Source: a virus
Reading direction: 5' to 3' (one strand)
Virus record (IMG/VR): IMGVR_UViG_3300032893_000127
Coordinates: 1 to 41,593 of that record
Length of the DNA: 41,593 bases
Notes under the pieces: model-generated
Database searches by the model: none
Told to the model about the DNA's origin: nothing
Seen by the model: only the letters and a program-made list of their open reading frames with translations
Program-made: the position numbers and the translations under genes
Shown: positions 13,943-23,306 of the stretch, piece after piece
Position numbering within the stretch: position 1 is the first letter of the stretch
Layout of the letters: each line of letters starts with the position of its first letter

Positions 13943-15646
13943 TTACCAGTTCCAGCCGGAGGGTACGGCTCCCGACGAAGAGCCGCCTGTACCGAAGTTG
14001 GAAGTGGAGGGTGGTGTGATGTTTTGCTTTGCGGTGTTCACTTTTTGCGCTTGGTTGGTGAGAAGCGTCTGTCCTTCCTGCTGGATGCGATCGAGCGTCG
14101 CCTGTAACGTCCCCACTGGCGCACTGCCGTTGATGATGCTGTTCGCGTCAGTTGTGAGCTGCGTCGGAGTCTCGCTGCCTCCGATGGAGAGCATGCCGGA
14201 CACTTTCGCGCGGAGCGCCGCGAGCGTGCTGTCGAACTGCGCCTGCGAAGGACTCGAGAGTTCGTTCCTAAACGCTGCGATGGTCATGTTCGTGTACTTG
14301 TCAGATGTGGGGTTTATAGCGTTCCCGCTCGAGTCGGTCATGCCGCTTGTGAGCAGTTGACCGAAGCCGTCGACATTTTGTGTGTAGGTCTGGAGGTTCG
14401 AGTAATCGGACAGAGCTTGCTGGTAGATAGAACTCTCTGCCGTCGGCGTCGCAGTGCCTGAAAGCTCCGTATTGCTCTCTGTCGCTGCCGCGCTTCCGGT
14501 GGCTCCTGGGATGCTGAAATTGGCCCCGAGAGCCTGCTGCAGGGCGTTGATGCCCGGCTGGCCGTATGCGGCGAGCGCTGCGGCCGCGCTGGCGGGGTCT
14601 GTGGTGCCGTTTTGGAGCTTTTCTGCTTGCAGGGCGACTGCGGAGGCCATGTCGGCCGATCCGGTGCCCACCATGCCGCCCGTCTCGGGAGTTCCGAAGA
14701 ACGTGGCGCCTGCGACTGGCTGCGTCGCTGCCGCCGCTTCCTCGAGGGCGTTCTGCTTGGTGGTCTGGCCTGCGTTTGCGAGGGTGCCCGCTTCGTTGAG
14801 GCCGGTTTCCTGCAGTCCCACGCCCGTCTCTCCGAGTTGTACGCCGGTCTGCGCCTGCGATACGGCATTTGAGAGCGCGGCGAGGATGCCTTGGTTCTGC
14901 TCGCCGATGACCTGCTGCTGGCCTTGGATGAACGGCATCGGAATGGGCTGCCTTCCGGTGTTGCCGAGCTCGGTCTGCAGTCCGCTCTCGAAGTTGGCGA
15001 GGTTTTCGACTGCGGTGTCGTATCCGGATACGCCGGGGCCGCTGTTTGCGGGGTTGACCGCAGCGAGGCTCTGCAGCCCCTGAACGGACGGTGCTACCGG
15101 CGACGTTCCCTGTCCGGCGCTCGAGAGTCCGCTTGTCGCAGTTCCGAAGATGCTGTTGGGGACAGTCGGCGTGCTGCCGAAGTTCGAGGACGAAGGGGCC
15201 GGAGTGACGAGCGCGCCCGTGTACTGGTTGACCTGCGCGCCGGACGGCGTGGTCACGATCGCATTGCCCGAAGTGCTCGGGTTCTGCGGGAGCGCGGCGG
15301 GTGTCGTCGCAGGGATGACCGGCTTGGGCTGCACGGCCGGGGTCGTGGCAGTGACTGGAGGAGGAATGGTCGGCTTCGGCATCTGCGAAGGGATGGTCGC
15401 AGGCGTCGATCCGGACATGCTCCCGAACGCGCCAAGGTTCGGTACGGCGGGGGAAGTCGGTATGCCGAAAGAGAGGGGCGCGGGGGTCTGCGGCACCGCG
15501 AGGTTCGACACCATCTGCGGCTTGGGCAGCGTTGGTGCGACCGACTGCGGCGTGCTTCCCGACATCGAGCCGAAGATATTCGGCACGGTCGGCGACCCGG
15601 ACTGCCCGAGTGATGAAAATATAGAACCGATAGAGGTGTTTGCCAT
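13943..15646 (-). CDS. Low-complexity internal virion protein
   Basis: 567 residues from MANTSIGS. The N-terminal ~190 residues are Ser/Pro/Thr-rich with repeated modules (VPNIFGSMSGSTP and VPNLGAFGSMSGSTP, each followed by a PKP motif, plus a later variant). The rest is Gln/Ala-rich and helical. It sits next to the transglycosylase-bearing virion protein in the late operon, so a partner in the ejection apparatus is plausible. No family recognised. Confidence 0.6.
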   Translation of the reverse strand: MANTSIGSIFSSLGQSGSPTVPNIFGSMSGSTPQSVAPTLPKPQMVSNLAVPQTPAPLSFGIPTSPAVPNLGAFGSMSGSTPATIPSQMPKPTIPPPVTATTPAVQPKPVIPATTPAALPQNPSTSGNAIVTTPSGAQVNQYTGALVTPAPSSSNFGSTPTVPNSIFGTATSGLSSAGQGTSPVAPSVQGLQSLAAVNPANSGPGVSGYDTAVENLANFESGLQTELGNTGRQPIPMPFIQGQQQVIGEQNQGILAALSNAVSQAQTGVQLGETGVGLQETGLNEAGTLANAGQTTKQNALEEAAAATQPVAGATFFGTPETGGMVGTGSADMASAVALQAEKLQNGTTDPASAAAALAAYGQPGINALQQALGANFSIPGATGSAAATESNTELSGTATPTAESSIYQQALSDYSNLQTYTQNVDGFGQLLTSGMTDSSGNAINPTSDKYTNMTIAAFRNELSSPSQAQFDSTLAALRAKVSGMLSIGGSETPTQLTTDANSIINGSAPVGTLQATLDRIQQEGQTLLTNQAQKVNTAKQNITPPSTSNFGTGGSSSGAVPSGWNW

Positions 15647-15654
15647 ATTGTTAA

Positions 15655-16116
15655 TTATAATACTGTTAATCGCGTGCGACCTGCGAACGTCGGCGTCGCT
15701 CTGTGGCACGGAACACAGAGAGTCCGACCGTTGGATAACTCAAAACGGAGTTCGGGGAACAAAGCGAACGGCTTGATGTGGTCTGCGTGCAGTTCCACTC
15801 CGCGGGCACCGCACTCTTGGCATGTATAGTCGTCCCTCTCGAATACCTTGCGACGCCATTCTCGGTATTCAAGGGATCGTCGGATTGCCACATGTTCTTT
15901 CACTAATGCGCCACGAAACGCGGGACATAGTTCTCCACGTCGTCCGAACATCGGATTATTCTCTCCTCGTTGCGCTTGGCTTTGGCGCTTCTTCGTCTTT
16001 TCCGAGAGCGTCCAATGTTTGCCGAAGCATGGATTGAGAGCTCCGACTCGTTTTTTCATCTGCTCCGCGCGCTTAGTTCGCAATGCAGGAGTGTAATGTG
16101 CTTTGGTTAGACTCAT
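15655..16116 (-). CDS. HNH endonuclease (NUMOD type)
   Basis: 153 residues. NUMOD3-like repeats near the start (HWTLSEKTKKRQSQAQRGE, NPMFGRR) are followed by a classic HNH domain: FERDDYTCQECG, ELHADHIKPF, NGRTLCVPCH. The gene is linked to the adaptor gene upstream by an ATGA overlap (16113-16116). Confidence 0.9.
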   Translation of the reverse strand: MSLTKAHYTPALRTKRAEQMKKRVGALNPCFGKHWTLSEKTKKRQSQAQRGENNPMFGRRGELCPAFRGALVKEHVAIRRSLEYREWRRKVFERDDYTCQECGARGVELHADHIKPFALFPELRFELSNGRTLCVPCHRATPTFAGRTRLTVL

Positions 16117-17036
16117 AGACGTATGACTAAATTTGGATTTATGATCTGCGGGTCGTCTCCGGTGTCGATGACGAAGTCGCCGCCCGGCGCGCTCCACGTG
16201 CGTATGAGGTCGCCCTCGTCCTTGTCCGCGGCCGCCTTGAACTTGTCGTAGCGACCCTCGTCGTCGGACTCCTTGCCCCAGTAGCCCTGCGCGGCGCGCT
16301 TCCACGGCGTGTCGTGGAAGTCCTCGGGAAGGAGCGGCATCTGGGCGAGGATGTAGTTCGCGCTCGCTCCGGAGAAGTCGGCGCTGTACTGGTTGGCGAG
16401 CACGAGGGTCGTGCTGTTGGTCACGCCAGTGACGAGATACCATTGGCCGTCGCCTGCGGAAGAAGCAGCGGTCGGCGTAATCTGCATCCAGAGACCAGCC
16501 TGTCCGGCGGTCCAGCTCGTGCCGCTTCCGGTAACGGTCGTAAGGCCGCTCGCGCTCGCGGCGGTGGTGATGGTGCCCGTGGTGTAGTCGGCGAACTGCA
16601 GGTCGACGACCCGGCATTTCTGCGTGACGTTGATGGTGTTGCCGCTACTCGCCGGCGTCGGCCAGAGGCCGATGCGCATGCCCGCTCCCGAGTTGCCGCC
16701 GAATATGAAGTACCACTCGGGGATGTCGGAGGTGAACTTGGAAAGATTGAGCTGGTCCCAGTGCTCGCGGCTCGGGGAGAGCTTCGGCGTGTACGTGATG
16801 TTGTTGACGAGCACCGAGATCTCCTTCACGCGCGCGCAGTCCCACGGCGCGGGGTAGAACTGCTGGTTGCCGATGGTGGAGATGGTGCGGAGCTGCTCGA
16901 GGAAGCTCCAGTCCTTGAGGGCGCAGAGGTGGCGGTACGCGTCGTTCGCGGTCTGGTCGAGGTAGGAGAGGTTGGACGTGTTGGTGTTCTTCGTCCAGAC
17001 TCCTGCGAGGTTTCTTCCTGTGGTGTAGCTTTTCAT
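16113..17036 (-). CDS. Putative head-tail adaptor / tail-fitting protein
   Basis: 307 residues. The N-terminal half (LDQTANDAYRHLCALKDWSF, IGNQQFYPAP) and the end (LLPEDFHDTPWKRAAQGYWG) look like connector proteins that sit under the portal. Residues about 150-235 form a Thr/Ser/Gly-rich beta insert (TTVTGSGTSWTAGQAGLW, WYLVTGVTNSTTLVL) of the kind found decorating phage adaptors. The start context is AATATATG. Role inferred from position and general resemblance. Confidence 0.55.
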   Translation of the reverse strand: MKSYTTGRNLAGVWTKNTNTSNLSYLDQTANDAYRHLCALKDWSFLEQLRTISTIGNQQFYPAPWDCARVKEISVLVNNITYTPKLSPSREHWDQLNLSKFTSDIPEWYFIFGGNSGAGMRIGLWPTPASSGNTINVTQKCRVVDLQFADYTTGTITTAASASGLTTVTGSGTSWTAGQAGLWMQITPTAASSAGDGQWYLVTGVTNSTTLVLANQYSADFSGASANYILAQMPLLPEDFHDTPWKRAAQGYWGKESDDEGRYDKFKAAADKDEGDLIRTWSAPGGDFVIDTGDDPQIINPNLVIRL

Positions 17037-17059
17037 ATATTTATAATTTTACTATTAAA

Positions 17060-17560
17060 TTAGGTGAATACAGCGAAGAAGAAGTCGTACGACCCTGCCC
17101 CCGTGGAGCTAGAGTTTGCATAGATGCGGAACGACGACGAGCTGTCGGGATACCATTGCGCCGTGATTGGCGTACCAGCCGCGCTCTTTATCGTCGCCAA
17201 AACTACGTAGGGGGTGCTTCCAAGTGTATGATTTATCTGGTAGTAGGGAGGGCCACTCACATACGTCAGCGACCATCCCGATGGGAATATCGCACCGGCG
17301 GCATTGCTTGTAACTTGGCCGATATAGTAGGAGCCACCGCCAGTGCCGAAAGTGAGACCGGTCGCCGTGGAGTTGACTTTTACTGTCGCCCCAGCGTAGC
17401 TAGTGTTAGCATCTTGGTAATAAGAGTCGGGTGTATCGAGCAGAGATAGAAAACGGACACGCAACGAGTCGACCCCAGTGTGCCTGTGAGTCTCCAACGC
17501 GGAAACTCTTGCTAGGAGGCTCTGATATTGTTCTTGTGTGATTGCGCTTTGGTCAGTCAT
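17060..17560 (-). CDS. Virion-associated protein, tail-fibre-like
   Basis: 166 residues from MTDQSAITQ. A short helical start is followed by HRHTGVDSLRV, a motif common near the N-terminus of phage fibre or appendage proteins. The remainder is Ser/Gly/Tyr-rich beta structure ending GSYDFFFAVFT. Likely an appendage or fibre component; specific role unknown. Confidence 0.55.
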   Translation of the reverse strand: MTDQSAITQEQYQSLLARVSALETHRHTGVDSLRVRFLSLLDTPDSYYQDANTSYAGATVKVNSTATGLTFGTGGGSYYIGQVTSNAAGAIFPSGWSLTYVSGPPYYQINHTLGSTPYVVLATIKSAAGTPITAQWYPDSSSSFRIYANSSSTGAGSYDFFFAVFT

Positions 17561-17564
17561 ATTT

Positions 17565-19298
17565 TTATGGAAGGAGGCGCACCTCTCGCACGCGAGCAGC
17601 CGACGTACCGCTTGCACCGTTTGCGACGGAAGCCACCTCGACTTGGATCTGGATGTTTTCTATATCTATGAGGCCTACGTCGCTGTCGAAGGAAGTGGTG
17701 GTGCCATCGAGCGTGTAGGTCGCAAGCGTTGTGAATGAGCCCGTCACGCCGGTTCGATATGAGATGCGTATCTGGCCACCCGAGCCGCCTGGTTGATCGA
17801 GTTGGCACTCGAGAATGGAGTACGTGGTTTTCTCGAAGCGCGTGCCGACGTTGTAGAGACGACTTTGCACGAGGCTGTTGCCGAGCGTGTCGTAGCGGTT
17901 CGTCGACACAAGGTCCACGCCGCCTGCATAGCCGGAGAAGTAAAACTCGCCCGACTGGTTGCCGAGGACGCGTGGAAGGAGCTGCCCCTGCGACGGCGTG
18001 TTCTCCCAGATGAGGCGCCCGTCGGGATAGATCAGGAATATCCCAGCCGCTCCATTGAGACCGCTCACACCAAACATAAATGCGCCGTTCTTGGCGGCAA
18101 CACCGCCCCATGTGATTAGGTTTGACCCACCGCTCGTACTCTGGAATAGATGCTCGGGGAGCTTGCGCACCTGCGTCACGAGGTAGCCGGTCGTGCTGTA
18201 CACGATGCCGCGGAGGCCGGCGAGTATGTATACCTTGTTGCCGATGTTCTTCATGCCGTAGATGCCGACTTCCGGCGAAAGGAGCGGTAGGTCGAAGCTC
18301 GGGGAGATGCGGTCCCACGGATAGATGAGGTTGGTGTAGCCTCCACCCACGAGGAGATCCTGCCCGAGCTGCTCAAGGCATTGTGCAATGTCATTGGCAG
18401 GAAGTGTGAGTGCCTTCGAGTTGTACGAATACGTGCCGCTCGAGCCGGGCGCGAACACCTGGCCAGGTACTTCCTGTATCGAGACTATGTAGCGCGAATC
18501 GCACGCGTAAACGATGTTGTCATATCCGAGGAGTGCTTGGTGAACGGCATTTGACCCAGCCCCCGAGTTGAGACTTTCCCATGCGGTCGTCCAGCATGAA
18601 TTGCCGACTGGATCGCGACGCTTTGATTGCGTGCTCACGTCGCACACGTCGATGGTCGCGTTGCGGAACACGAAGAGGTAGATGGCGCTTCCGTCGGAGA
18701 CGGGGAATAAACAGAGTCCTTGCCCGTCGCCGTTCGTTATCGTGTTGCCGTTGAGCAGGTACGTGCCAGTGGTTCCTTCCGAGTACCACACGCGACCGTT
18801 GCTGTCGCCGAAATACGCGACGTTGGTACCGTTCGCGTCGTTGCCCTGCGCGTATGAGTTCACCGTGCCGATGTCGACGGTCGTGACGGTGCAGGTGCCG
18901 GAGCCGTTTCCGGCGAGCGAGAGGTTGTTGTGGCTAAGAGCGTGCCCGAGTGTGTCGGCTATGATTACGCGGCCGGAGGCGAACTTGTATAGAAAATAAA
19001 TCGTGCCAGCCGTGATGTTGGAGTCGAGCGTGCCGCCCCCTGCGGTCGAGAACGTGACGGCGACGCCGTCGGTCTGCAGCACGGTGTCGGGAGAGGTGAG
19101 GTCGCAGGTGCCCGAAACGTTCCACGTGAACGTCTGCGAGTGGTTCGTCGGGAAGCTGTTGAGCGCCGGCATGTAGTTCGGCTGCACAGTTCCCGGCACC
19201 GCATCGATGGACGCGTTCTGCACAAGACCCAGCCCGACGTTCGGGCTGTCGCCCATCGCGTCGTTCCATTCGTTGATGATGAGTGGTGTAGTTGCCAT
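17565..19298 (-). CDS. Large tail protein, possible nozzle/stopper
   Basis: 577 residues, mostly beta. It starts with a short extended arm (PLIINEWNDAMGDSP), then many Gly/Ser/Thr-rich strands with repeated W/Y-G turns suggesting a propeller-like body. A C-terminal beta domain ends ARVREVRLLP. Size and position after the adaptor gene resemble nozzle proteins of short-tailed phages (T7 gp12-like), but I see no decisive motif. Confidence 0.5.
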   Translation of the reverse strand: MATTPLIINEWNDAMGDSPNVGLGLVQNASIDAVPGTVQPNYMPALNSFPTNHSQTFTWNVSGTCDLTSPDTVLQTDGVAVTFSTAGGGTLDSNITAGTIYFLYKFASGRVIIADTLGHALSHNNLSLAGNGSGTCTVTTVDIGTVNSYAQGNDANGTNVAYFGDSNGRVWYSEGTTGTYLLNGNTITNGDGQGLCLFPVSDGSAIYLFVFRNATIDVCDVSTQSKRRDPVGNSCWTTAWESLNSGAGSNAVHQALLGYDNIVYACDSRYIVSIQEVPGQVFAPGSSGTYSYNSKALTLPANDIAQCLEQLGQDLLVGGGYTNLIYPWDRISPSFDLPLLSPEVGIYGMKNIGNKVYILAGLRGIVYSTTGYLVTQVRKLPEHLFQSTSGGSNLITWGGVAAKNGAFMFGVSGLNGAAGIFLIYPDGRLIWENTPSQGQLLPRVLGNQSGEFYFSGYAGGVDLVSTNRYDTLGNSLVQSRLYNVGTRFEKTTYSILECQLDQPGGSGGQIRISYRTGVTGSFTTLATYTLDGTTTSFDSDVGLIDIENIQIQVEVASVANGASGTSAARVREVRLLP

Positions 19299-19299
19299 A

Positions 19300-19785
19300 T
19301 TATTTTATGTCGATGTCCGGCTCCGTGGGGGAGTCGGCAACGATGACCTTCTTGAGAAGGTTGCGGATCGAGCGGAGCACAAATGCCACTGCGTCGAACT
19401 CGGTCTGTATCTGTCCGGTGCGGATCGAGTATATGTTTCCGATGACGCTGTACGCCTCGGAGAGTATCAAAAGATTGAGGATGCCCTGCGCGAGAAAAGC
19501 GAGGTCTATCTGCACGCCCTTGCCGGCGAGTGCTAGGGTCGCGGGCACTGCGATGAGCAGCCCCTTCGCGACGAGGCCACGCTGCAGAATGCTCGAGCGT
19601 ATGCTATGGCATCCGTGTATGGTCGCGGACTTGAGGATGCCGGTCACCACGTCGGCGACGATGAGGATAAGGAGCACCTCCACGCTTATCGGGACGAGCC
19701 CGAGGAACATGGACGAAGAGGCGAGAGCCGCGATGTAGCTCCCGTTTTTGATCCATTCCCAGAATGTGAAGGCGTGGTCTTGCAT
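19300..19785 (-). CDS. Holin of the phage holin 4 / TcdE-like type
   Basis: 161 residues from MQDHAFTFWEWIKNG. Hydrophobic segments include SMFLGLVPISVEVLLILIVA and GLLIAVPATLALAG, and the family-like DVVTGILKS and LNLLILSEAYSVIGNI are present. This matches Holin_4-type proteins. It lies among tail genes, 10 kb of transcript before the second holin-like gene at 9606..9875, so the phage may have two membrane-permeabilising proteins. Confidence 0.75.
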   Translation of the reverse strand: MQDHAFTFWEWIKNGSYIAALASSSMFLGLVPISVEVLLILIVADVVTGILKSATIHGCHSIRSSILQRGLVAKGLLIAVPATLALAGKGVQIDLAFLAQGILNLLILSEAYSVIGNIYSIRTGQIQTEFDAVAFVLRSIRNLLKKVIVADSPTEPDIDIK

Positions 19786-19789
19786 AGTA

Positions 19790-20527
19790 TTATGCTCCGC
19801 TTCGAGCACCTGCTGTAGAACGTCCCGATGCGGCAGAGCGTACGGCATTGGGGACATCCGTCGTGTAACTCATGAGACTGATGGTGCCAGTGTGACCGTT
19901 TCCACTGGTGTCATTGGCAGTTGAGCCGCTTCCCTCGTCGAATAGGTACTCGGCTATGCAGGATGTCGCTGCGTCGGCCGGTTTCGTATTCAAGTTGTAT
20001 AGGTTCCCGAGTTCTGTCGATGTGAGCACACGGTTGAACATACGCACGACATCCATAGCGCCCACAATCTGATTGCCCGTGGAGTTCGAGTTACCAAGAA
20101 AAACGTGCGTAGAGCCTGCGACGGGTGTGCCACTTGATTGGTTCGCTGTGCCAGATAGGACATTATTTATGTAAAAGTTGCATGTACCGCTCGCATCTCG
20201 GGTCACGGCAACGAAGGTCCACTCTCCCGTCCGCAGACTGTAGGTAGCGGAGGTGGGACCAGAAGACCCGTCGGATCGGAAGCGAAAGTGCCCCTCGCTT
20301 TGGCTTGTTGGCGCGAAGTTCAGTATGGTTTTCCCGTTATCGACGATGCGACCAGCGGATGATATCATTGCTCCCAGCGTGACTTTAAACCACGCCGAGA
20401 TGGTGAAGGCCGTCACGCCGATAAAGTCGGTTCCACAGTCCACCTTTCCAGAGGTTCCTGGAGCTGCATATATAGCAGTCCCGAACGCGCCAGGTGTCAC
20501 TCTTGCTCCTGCTACAAGTCTTGTCAT
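19790..20527 (-). CDS. LamG/concanavalin-like tail protein
   Basis: 245 residues. The central part is a LamG-type jelly roll: FTISAWFKV, GKTILNF, EWTFVAVTRDASGTCNFYIN, and a DVVRMFNRVLTSTELGNLYN end, as in laminin-G-3 domains. Such domains bind sugars. In a tail-gene cluster this suggests receptor binding or a fibre tip. Adjacent to a glycoside-hydrolase-like gene. Confidence 0.7.
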   Translation of the reverse strand: MTRLVAGARVTPGAFGTAIYAAPGTSGKVDCGTDFIGVTAFTISAWFKVTLGAMISSAGRIVDNGKTILNFAPTSQSEGHFRFRSDGSSGPTSATYSLRTGEWTFVAVTRDASGTCNFYINNVLSGTANQSSGTPVAGSTHVFLGNSNSTGNQIVGAMDVVRMFNRVLTSTELGNLYNLNTKPADAATSCIAEYLFDEGSGSTANDTSGNGHTGTISLMSYTTDVPNAVRSAASGRSTAGARSGA

Positions 20528-20537
20528 ACTTTCGTTG

Positions 20538-21404
20538 TTATGTTGTTAAGAAGCGTCTCCCTCCTGGGTTCACGAGAGCCTGTATTGCGATATTGACGTC
20601 CTGCAAATAGACTCCGTTCTCCGTTAGGAAACTCTGCCCAAAGGTCGTGCTGTGGCTCCTCCACTCGAACGCGTACGACCTCGAAACTCCCGCAGTCTGG
20701 ATGATGTTCACGAGTCTGCCCATTTGCACGCACCATATATCTTGGTCGGAGTTCGAGTCCGTCTCGAAGCCGTGTACCGTCGAGAACTCGCCTATTTCTG
20801 CGCTCGATCCGAAGGTGGTGACCATCGTATGGCATTGGCTTTTGAGAGACGATTCGGTGGAATAGAAGTTGAACATGATCTTGCCCATGCTTCCTATCCC
20901 CTCCGACACCCATGAAGTGAGCTCGCTCGCCTGCGCCTCGTATCCGATGACTCCTGGAAACGTGACAGATGATGCCAGCGTTTTGATGCGTGCTGGGAGA
21001 TCTGCGAACCCTGGATCTCCGTTGTTGTGCGAGTATATCTCGTTGCCCACATAGAACTCCGATGCTCCTGCTTGCGATGCCGTTATGGCGTCCGCCTGAA
21101 CGAGCGAAACATATGTCGGCCAGTTTGTATCCGTGAGATACCCTCCCGAGTTGTCGACGTTCTCCACCCACGAAACGGGAAGGCCTGCTGCGAGCGCTTG
21201 TTGGCATATCATCTGGCATGCCGCGAGCGACACCGATGGGTCGACTCCTCCGTTGTTCGTGAACGGGTTGTGATAGATCTTTACTCTGTCGGCGTAGAGA
21301 GCGATGCTCTGCATGTCCTGCAGGGTCTGCGCCACCGTCTGGGTGTTGTACCCCATGGACTCGTGGTAGTAGTCCATGCCTATTTTTAGTGTGGTGAGCG
21401 CCAT
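20538..21404 (-). CDS. Glycoside-hydrolase-like (clan GH-A) tail protein
   Basis: 288 residues resembling a TIM-barrel glycosidase: an early KIGMDYYHES strand, VKIYHNP, then FYVGNEIY with N121-E122 as candidate acid/base and EIGEFST with E206 as candidate nucleophile. The 84-residue spacing fits clan GH-A enzymes. SYAFEWRS may be the last barrel strand. Probably a virion glycosidase acting on host surface polysaccharide (inference). Substrate unknown. Confidence 0.6.
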   Translation of the reverse strand: MALTTLKIGMDYYHESMGYNTQTVAQTLQDMQSIALYADRVKIYHNPFTNNGGVDPSVSLAACQMICQQALAAGLPVSWVENVDNSGGYLTDTNWPTYVSLVQADAITASQAGASEFYVGNEIYSHNNGDPGFADLPARIKTLASSVTFPGVIGYEAQASELTSWVSEGIGSMGKIMFNFYSTESSLKSQCHTMVTTFGSSAEIGEFSTVHGFETDSNSDQDIWCVQMGRLVNIIQTAGVSRSYAFEWRSHSTTFGQSFLTENGVYLQDVNIAIQALVNPGGRRFLTT

Positions 21405-21413
21405 ACATACGCT

Positions 21414-21857
21414 TTAGCGGTACGCTACTGTGTAGTCTGCGCCAGTGCCGGTCGCAGATACGATAGTGAGTCCCGTTGCGAAGGTCACATCGTAGAAGAG
21501 CGACTGAACCTGCGCGGTCGTGTCGATCACCGCTATCACCGTGCCAGAGCCAGCGGTGTTGTCGTATACCGTGAGCGTATTCGACGAAGCGCCCTTTGTG
21601 TTGATTGAGAGGCAATGCAGGAAACCTGCACCACTCTTGACCGTCGTGGTCGCTGTACCTGCAGCGACATGCGCATAGCTGAATCGCTCCTCGGTTTTGA
21701 GTACGTTGTTTGTCAAGTCCTCTCCGGCGATGAGCGTAGCCATGGTCACCTTGCCGTTGGCGTTCACGTCGAGCGCAAGGCCTGCGCCTTCGCCGTCGTT
21801 GAGCGTGATGGCGTTGGCGTTGTACACGCCTGTGTAGCCGAAATATGTTCTTGCCAT
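21414..21857 (-). CDS. Small beta-rich structural protein
   Basis: 147 residues, Gly/Thr/Ala-rich strands throughout (NTLTVYDNTAGSGTVIAVID, TGLTIVSATGTGADYTVAYR). Looks like a virion surface or fibre-associated protein. No family recognised. Confidence 0.5.
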   Translation of the reverse strand: MARTYFGYTGVYNANAITLNDGEGAGLALDVNANGKVTMATLIAGEDLTNNVLKTEERFSYAHVAAGTATTTVKSGAGFLHCLSINTKGASSNTLTVYDNTAGSGTVIAVIDTTAQVQSLFYDVTFATGLTIVSATGTGADYTVAYR

Positions 21858-21862
21858 AGTGC

Positions 21863-22588
21863 TTAATTGCTATTTTGTAATCGCTCTCGGCGGATCTTTT
21901 CCGGAACGAAAGCCTCGTAGTAGCGGTGGACCAGCGCCTCTTTTTCGTCGAGAGCAGCCTGCCGCTTGTCGAGTTCCTCGCGCTCCTTTTCGTTCTGCTC
22001 GCGCTCGATGGTGTTGCGAGCCGCGATGCCGGAGAGCCTTTCATTATCAGCGGTCACTATCGACTGGTGCCGCTTTCGGTCCGTGTCGAGCTTCGCCTGC
22101 GCCTTGGCGAGTTCGACGCTCTTGGCGTTGTTCTCGGTCTCCACGCGCTTGACGACATCCTCCCTCTGCGAGACGTTTTCTTCGCGCTTTTTGAGCGCTT
22201 CGGCGTCTGCTTGGAGCTTGCGGTTGCCCTCGGCAAGGATTGCCTCGTTCTTTTCGAGGTTCTCCTCGCGTTTCGCCACCGCCACCATGCGCTCGTCTAC
22301 ATCCTTGCGGTCTCGGTCGATTGACTCGGCGAGAAGGTTGCGCTTTTTTGTGAGCGCGTCGATCTCGTTGTTGATCTCGAGCTTCCGCTTCTTTGCCGCC
22401 GACTCCACCTTGTCGAGATTGGCCGCGAGTTCCGCTTCCGCTTCCTCCACGGCCTGCCGTGTGAGGTTGAGGCTCTCGACGATGCGGGCTTCCACGGCAG
22501 CCAGTCCGATGGTGCGGCGCTGGCTGTCGAGCTGCTCGTCGCGGCGGTCGCTTGAGACCTTATTCGGTGTGAGCAGTTGGATACCCAT
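21863..22588 (-). CDS. Long coiled-coil protein
   Basis: 241 residues, almost one continuous coiled coil from about 40 to 215 (AEAELAANLDKVESAAKKRK, DERMVAVAKREENLEKNE, EREELDKRQAALDEKEAL). The short ends look globular. Placed between tail and head genes; could be a fibre shaft, an assembly scaffold or an internal protein. Cannot be narrowed from sequence. Confidence 0.65.
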   Translation of the reverse strand: MGIQLLTPNKVSSDRRDEQLDSQRRTIGLAAVEARIVESLNLTRQAVEEAEAELAANLDKVESAAKKRKLEINNEIDALTKKRNLLAESIDRDRKDVDERMVAVAKREENLEKNEAILAEGNRKLQADAEALKKREENVSQREDVVKRVETENNAKSVELAKAQAKLDTDRKRHQSIVTADNERLSGIAARNTIEREQNEKEREELDKRQAALDEKEALVHRYYEAFVPEKIRRERLQNSN

Positions 22589-22592
22589 ATCG

Positions 22593-23207
22593 TTATTCGG
22601 CTGTTACCGGAGCCGGCGCAGACGACGTCGTCGGGGCTGGGGTTTCCGGCGTGCCCGTCACGGGAACGCCCTCGAAGCCGTCCTCCTCGTCATCGTTGAA
22701 GTCTGGCGGAGTCACTATCTGCGGAGCGTTGCCCTTGCCGAGAGCGCCTGGTGCGCCGTCGACGGGGACAGTGTCGCTCTCACGGGTAAAGTTCGGATCT
22801 TCCTCCGGCGCGGGCACACGCGGCTGCGGCTTCGCCTCGACGTCTGGCCCGAGCTCGCTCTTGGGAGAGGAGACTCGGAGTCCGGGATCGCCTGCCGTGC
22901 GGTTGAGATGCACGGAGTCGACCATGTCCTTGAGGGTGTTGCGCTTCTGGCCCGGCAAATCGCGGTCGCGTTGGTACGCGATGCGGAACAGCTTGTCGAA
23001 CTCGGGCTGGTCCTCGGGGTTCTTCGGCGACGTTGCGTAGTCGAGACCCTGTCGGTGCAGCTCGCGGTTCGTCAGGTGCTTTGCGAAGTGCTGGGCGAGG
23101 AACGCGGGCATGTAGCGTTTCTCCTTGGGAGCAAACGTCATGTCCTCGCTGTTCCAGCGGCCGGTGAACGGGTAATCGGAGAAGTTGTAGAAGAGTGCTG
23201 TAGGCAT
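22593..23207 (-). CDS. Hypothetical virion-associated protein
   Basis: 204 residues from MPTALFYNFSDYPF; the start is chosen because it sits in the AAATATATG context used by neighbours. The N-terminal part is conserved-looking (GRWNSEDMTFAPKEKRYMPA, AQHFAKHLTNREL). The C-terminal half is disordered and rich in Pro, Glu, Asp. Unknown function. Confidence 0.6.
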   Translation of the reverse strand: MPTALFYNFSDYPFTGRWNSEDMTFAPKEKRYMPAFLAQHFAKHLTNRELHRQGLDYATSPKNPEDQPEFDKLFRIAYQRDRDLPGQKRNTLKDMVDSVHLNRTAGDPGLRVSSPKSELGPDVEAKPQPRVPAPEEDPNFTRESDTVPVDGAPGALGKGNAPQIVTPPDFNDDEEDGFEGVPVTGTPETPAPTTSSAPAPVTAE

Positions 23208-23306
23208 ATATTTTTGTGGAGGTTGGTCAATCCGCTCCAATTTGGACCACACGGGCTGCGGCACTTCCCGTCTCTAATTTGTTAACCGCGATATTAAGGG
23301 CCTTCT

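Noticed and set aside
15640-15670. TATAAT-like sequence before the internal virion gene at 15646
   Set aside because: Part of an A/T-rich start context at the end of the HNH gene; no DnaA-box, palindrome or -35 nearby.
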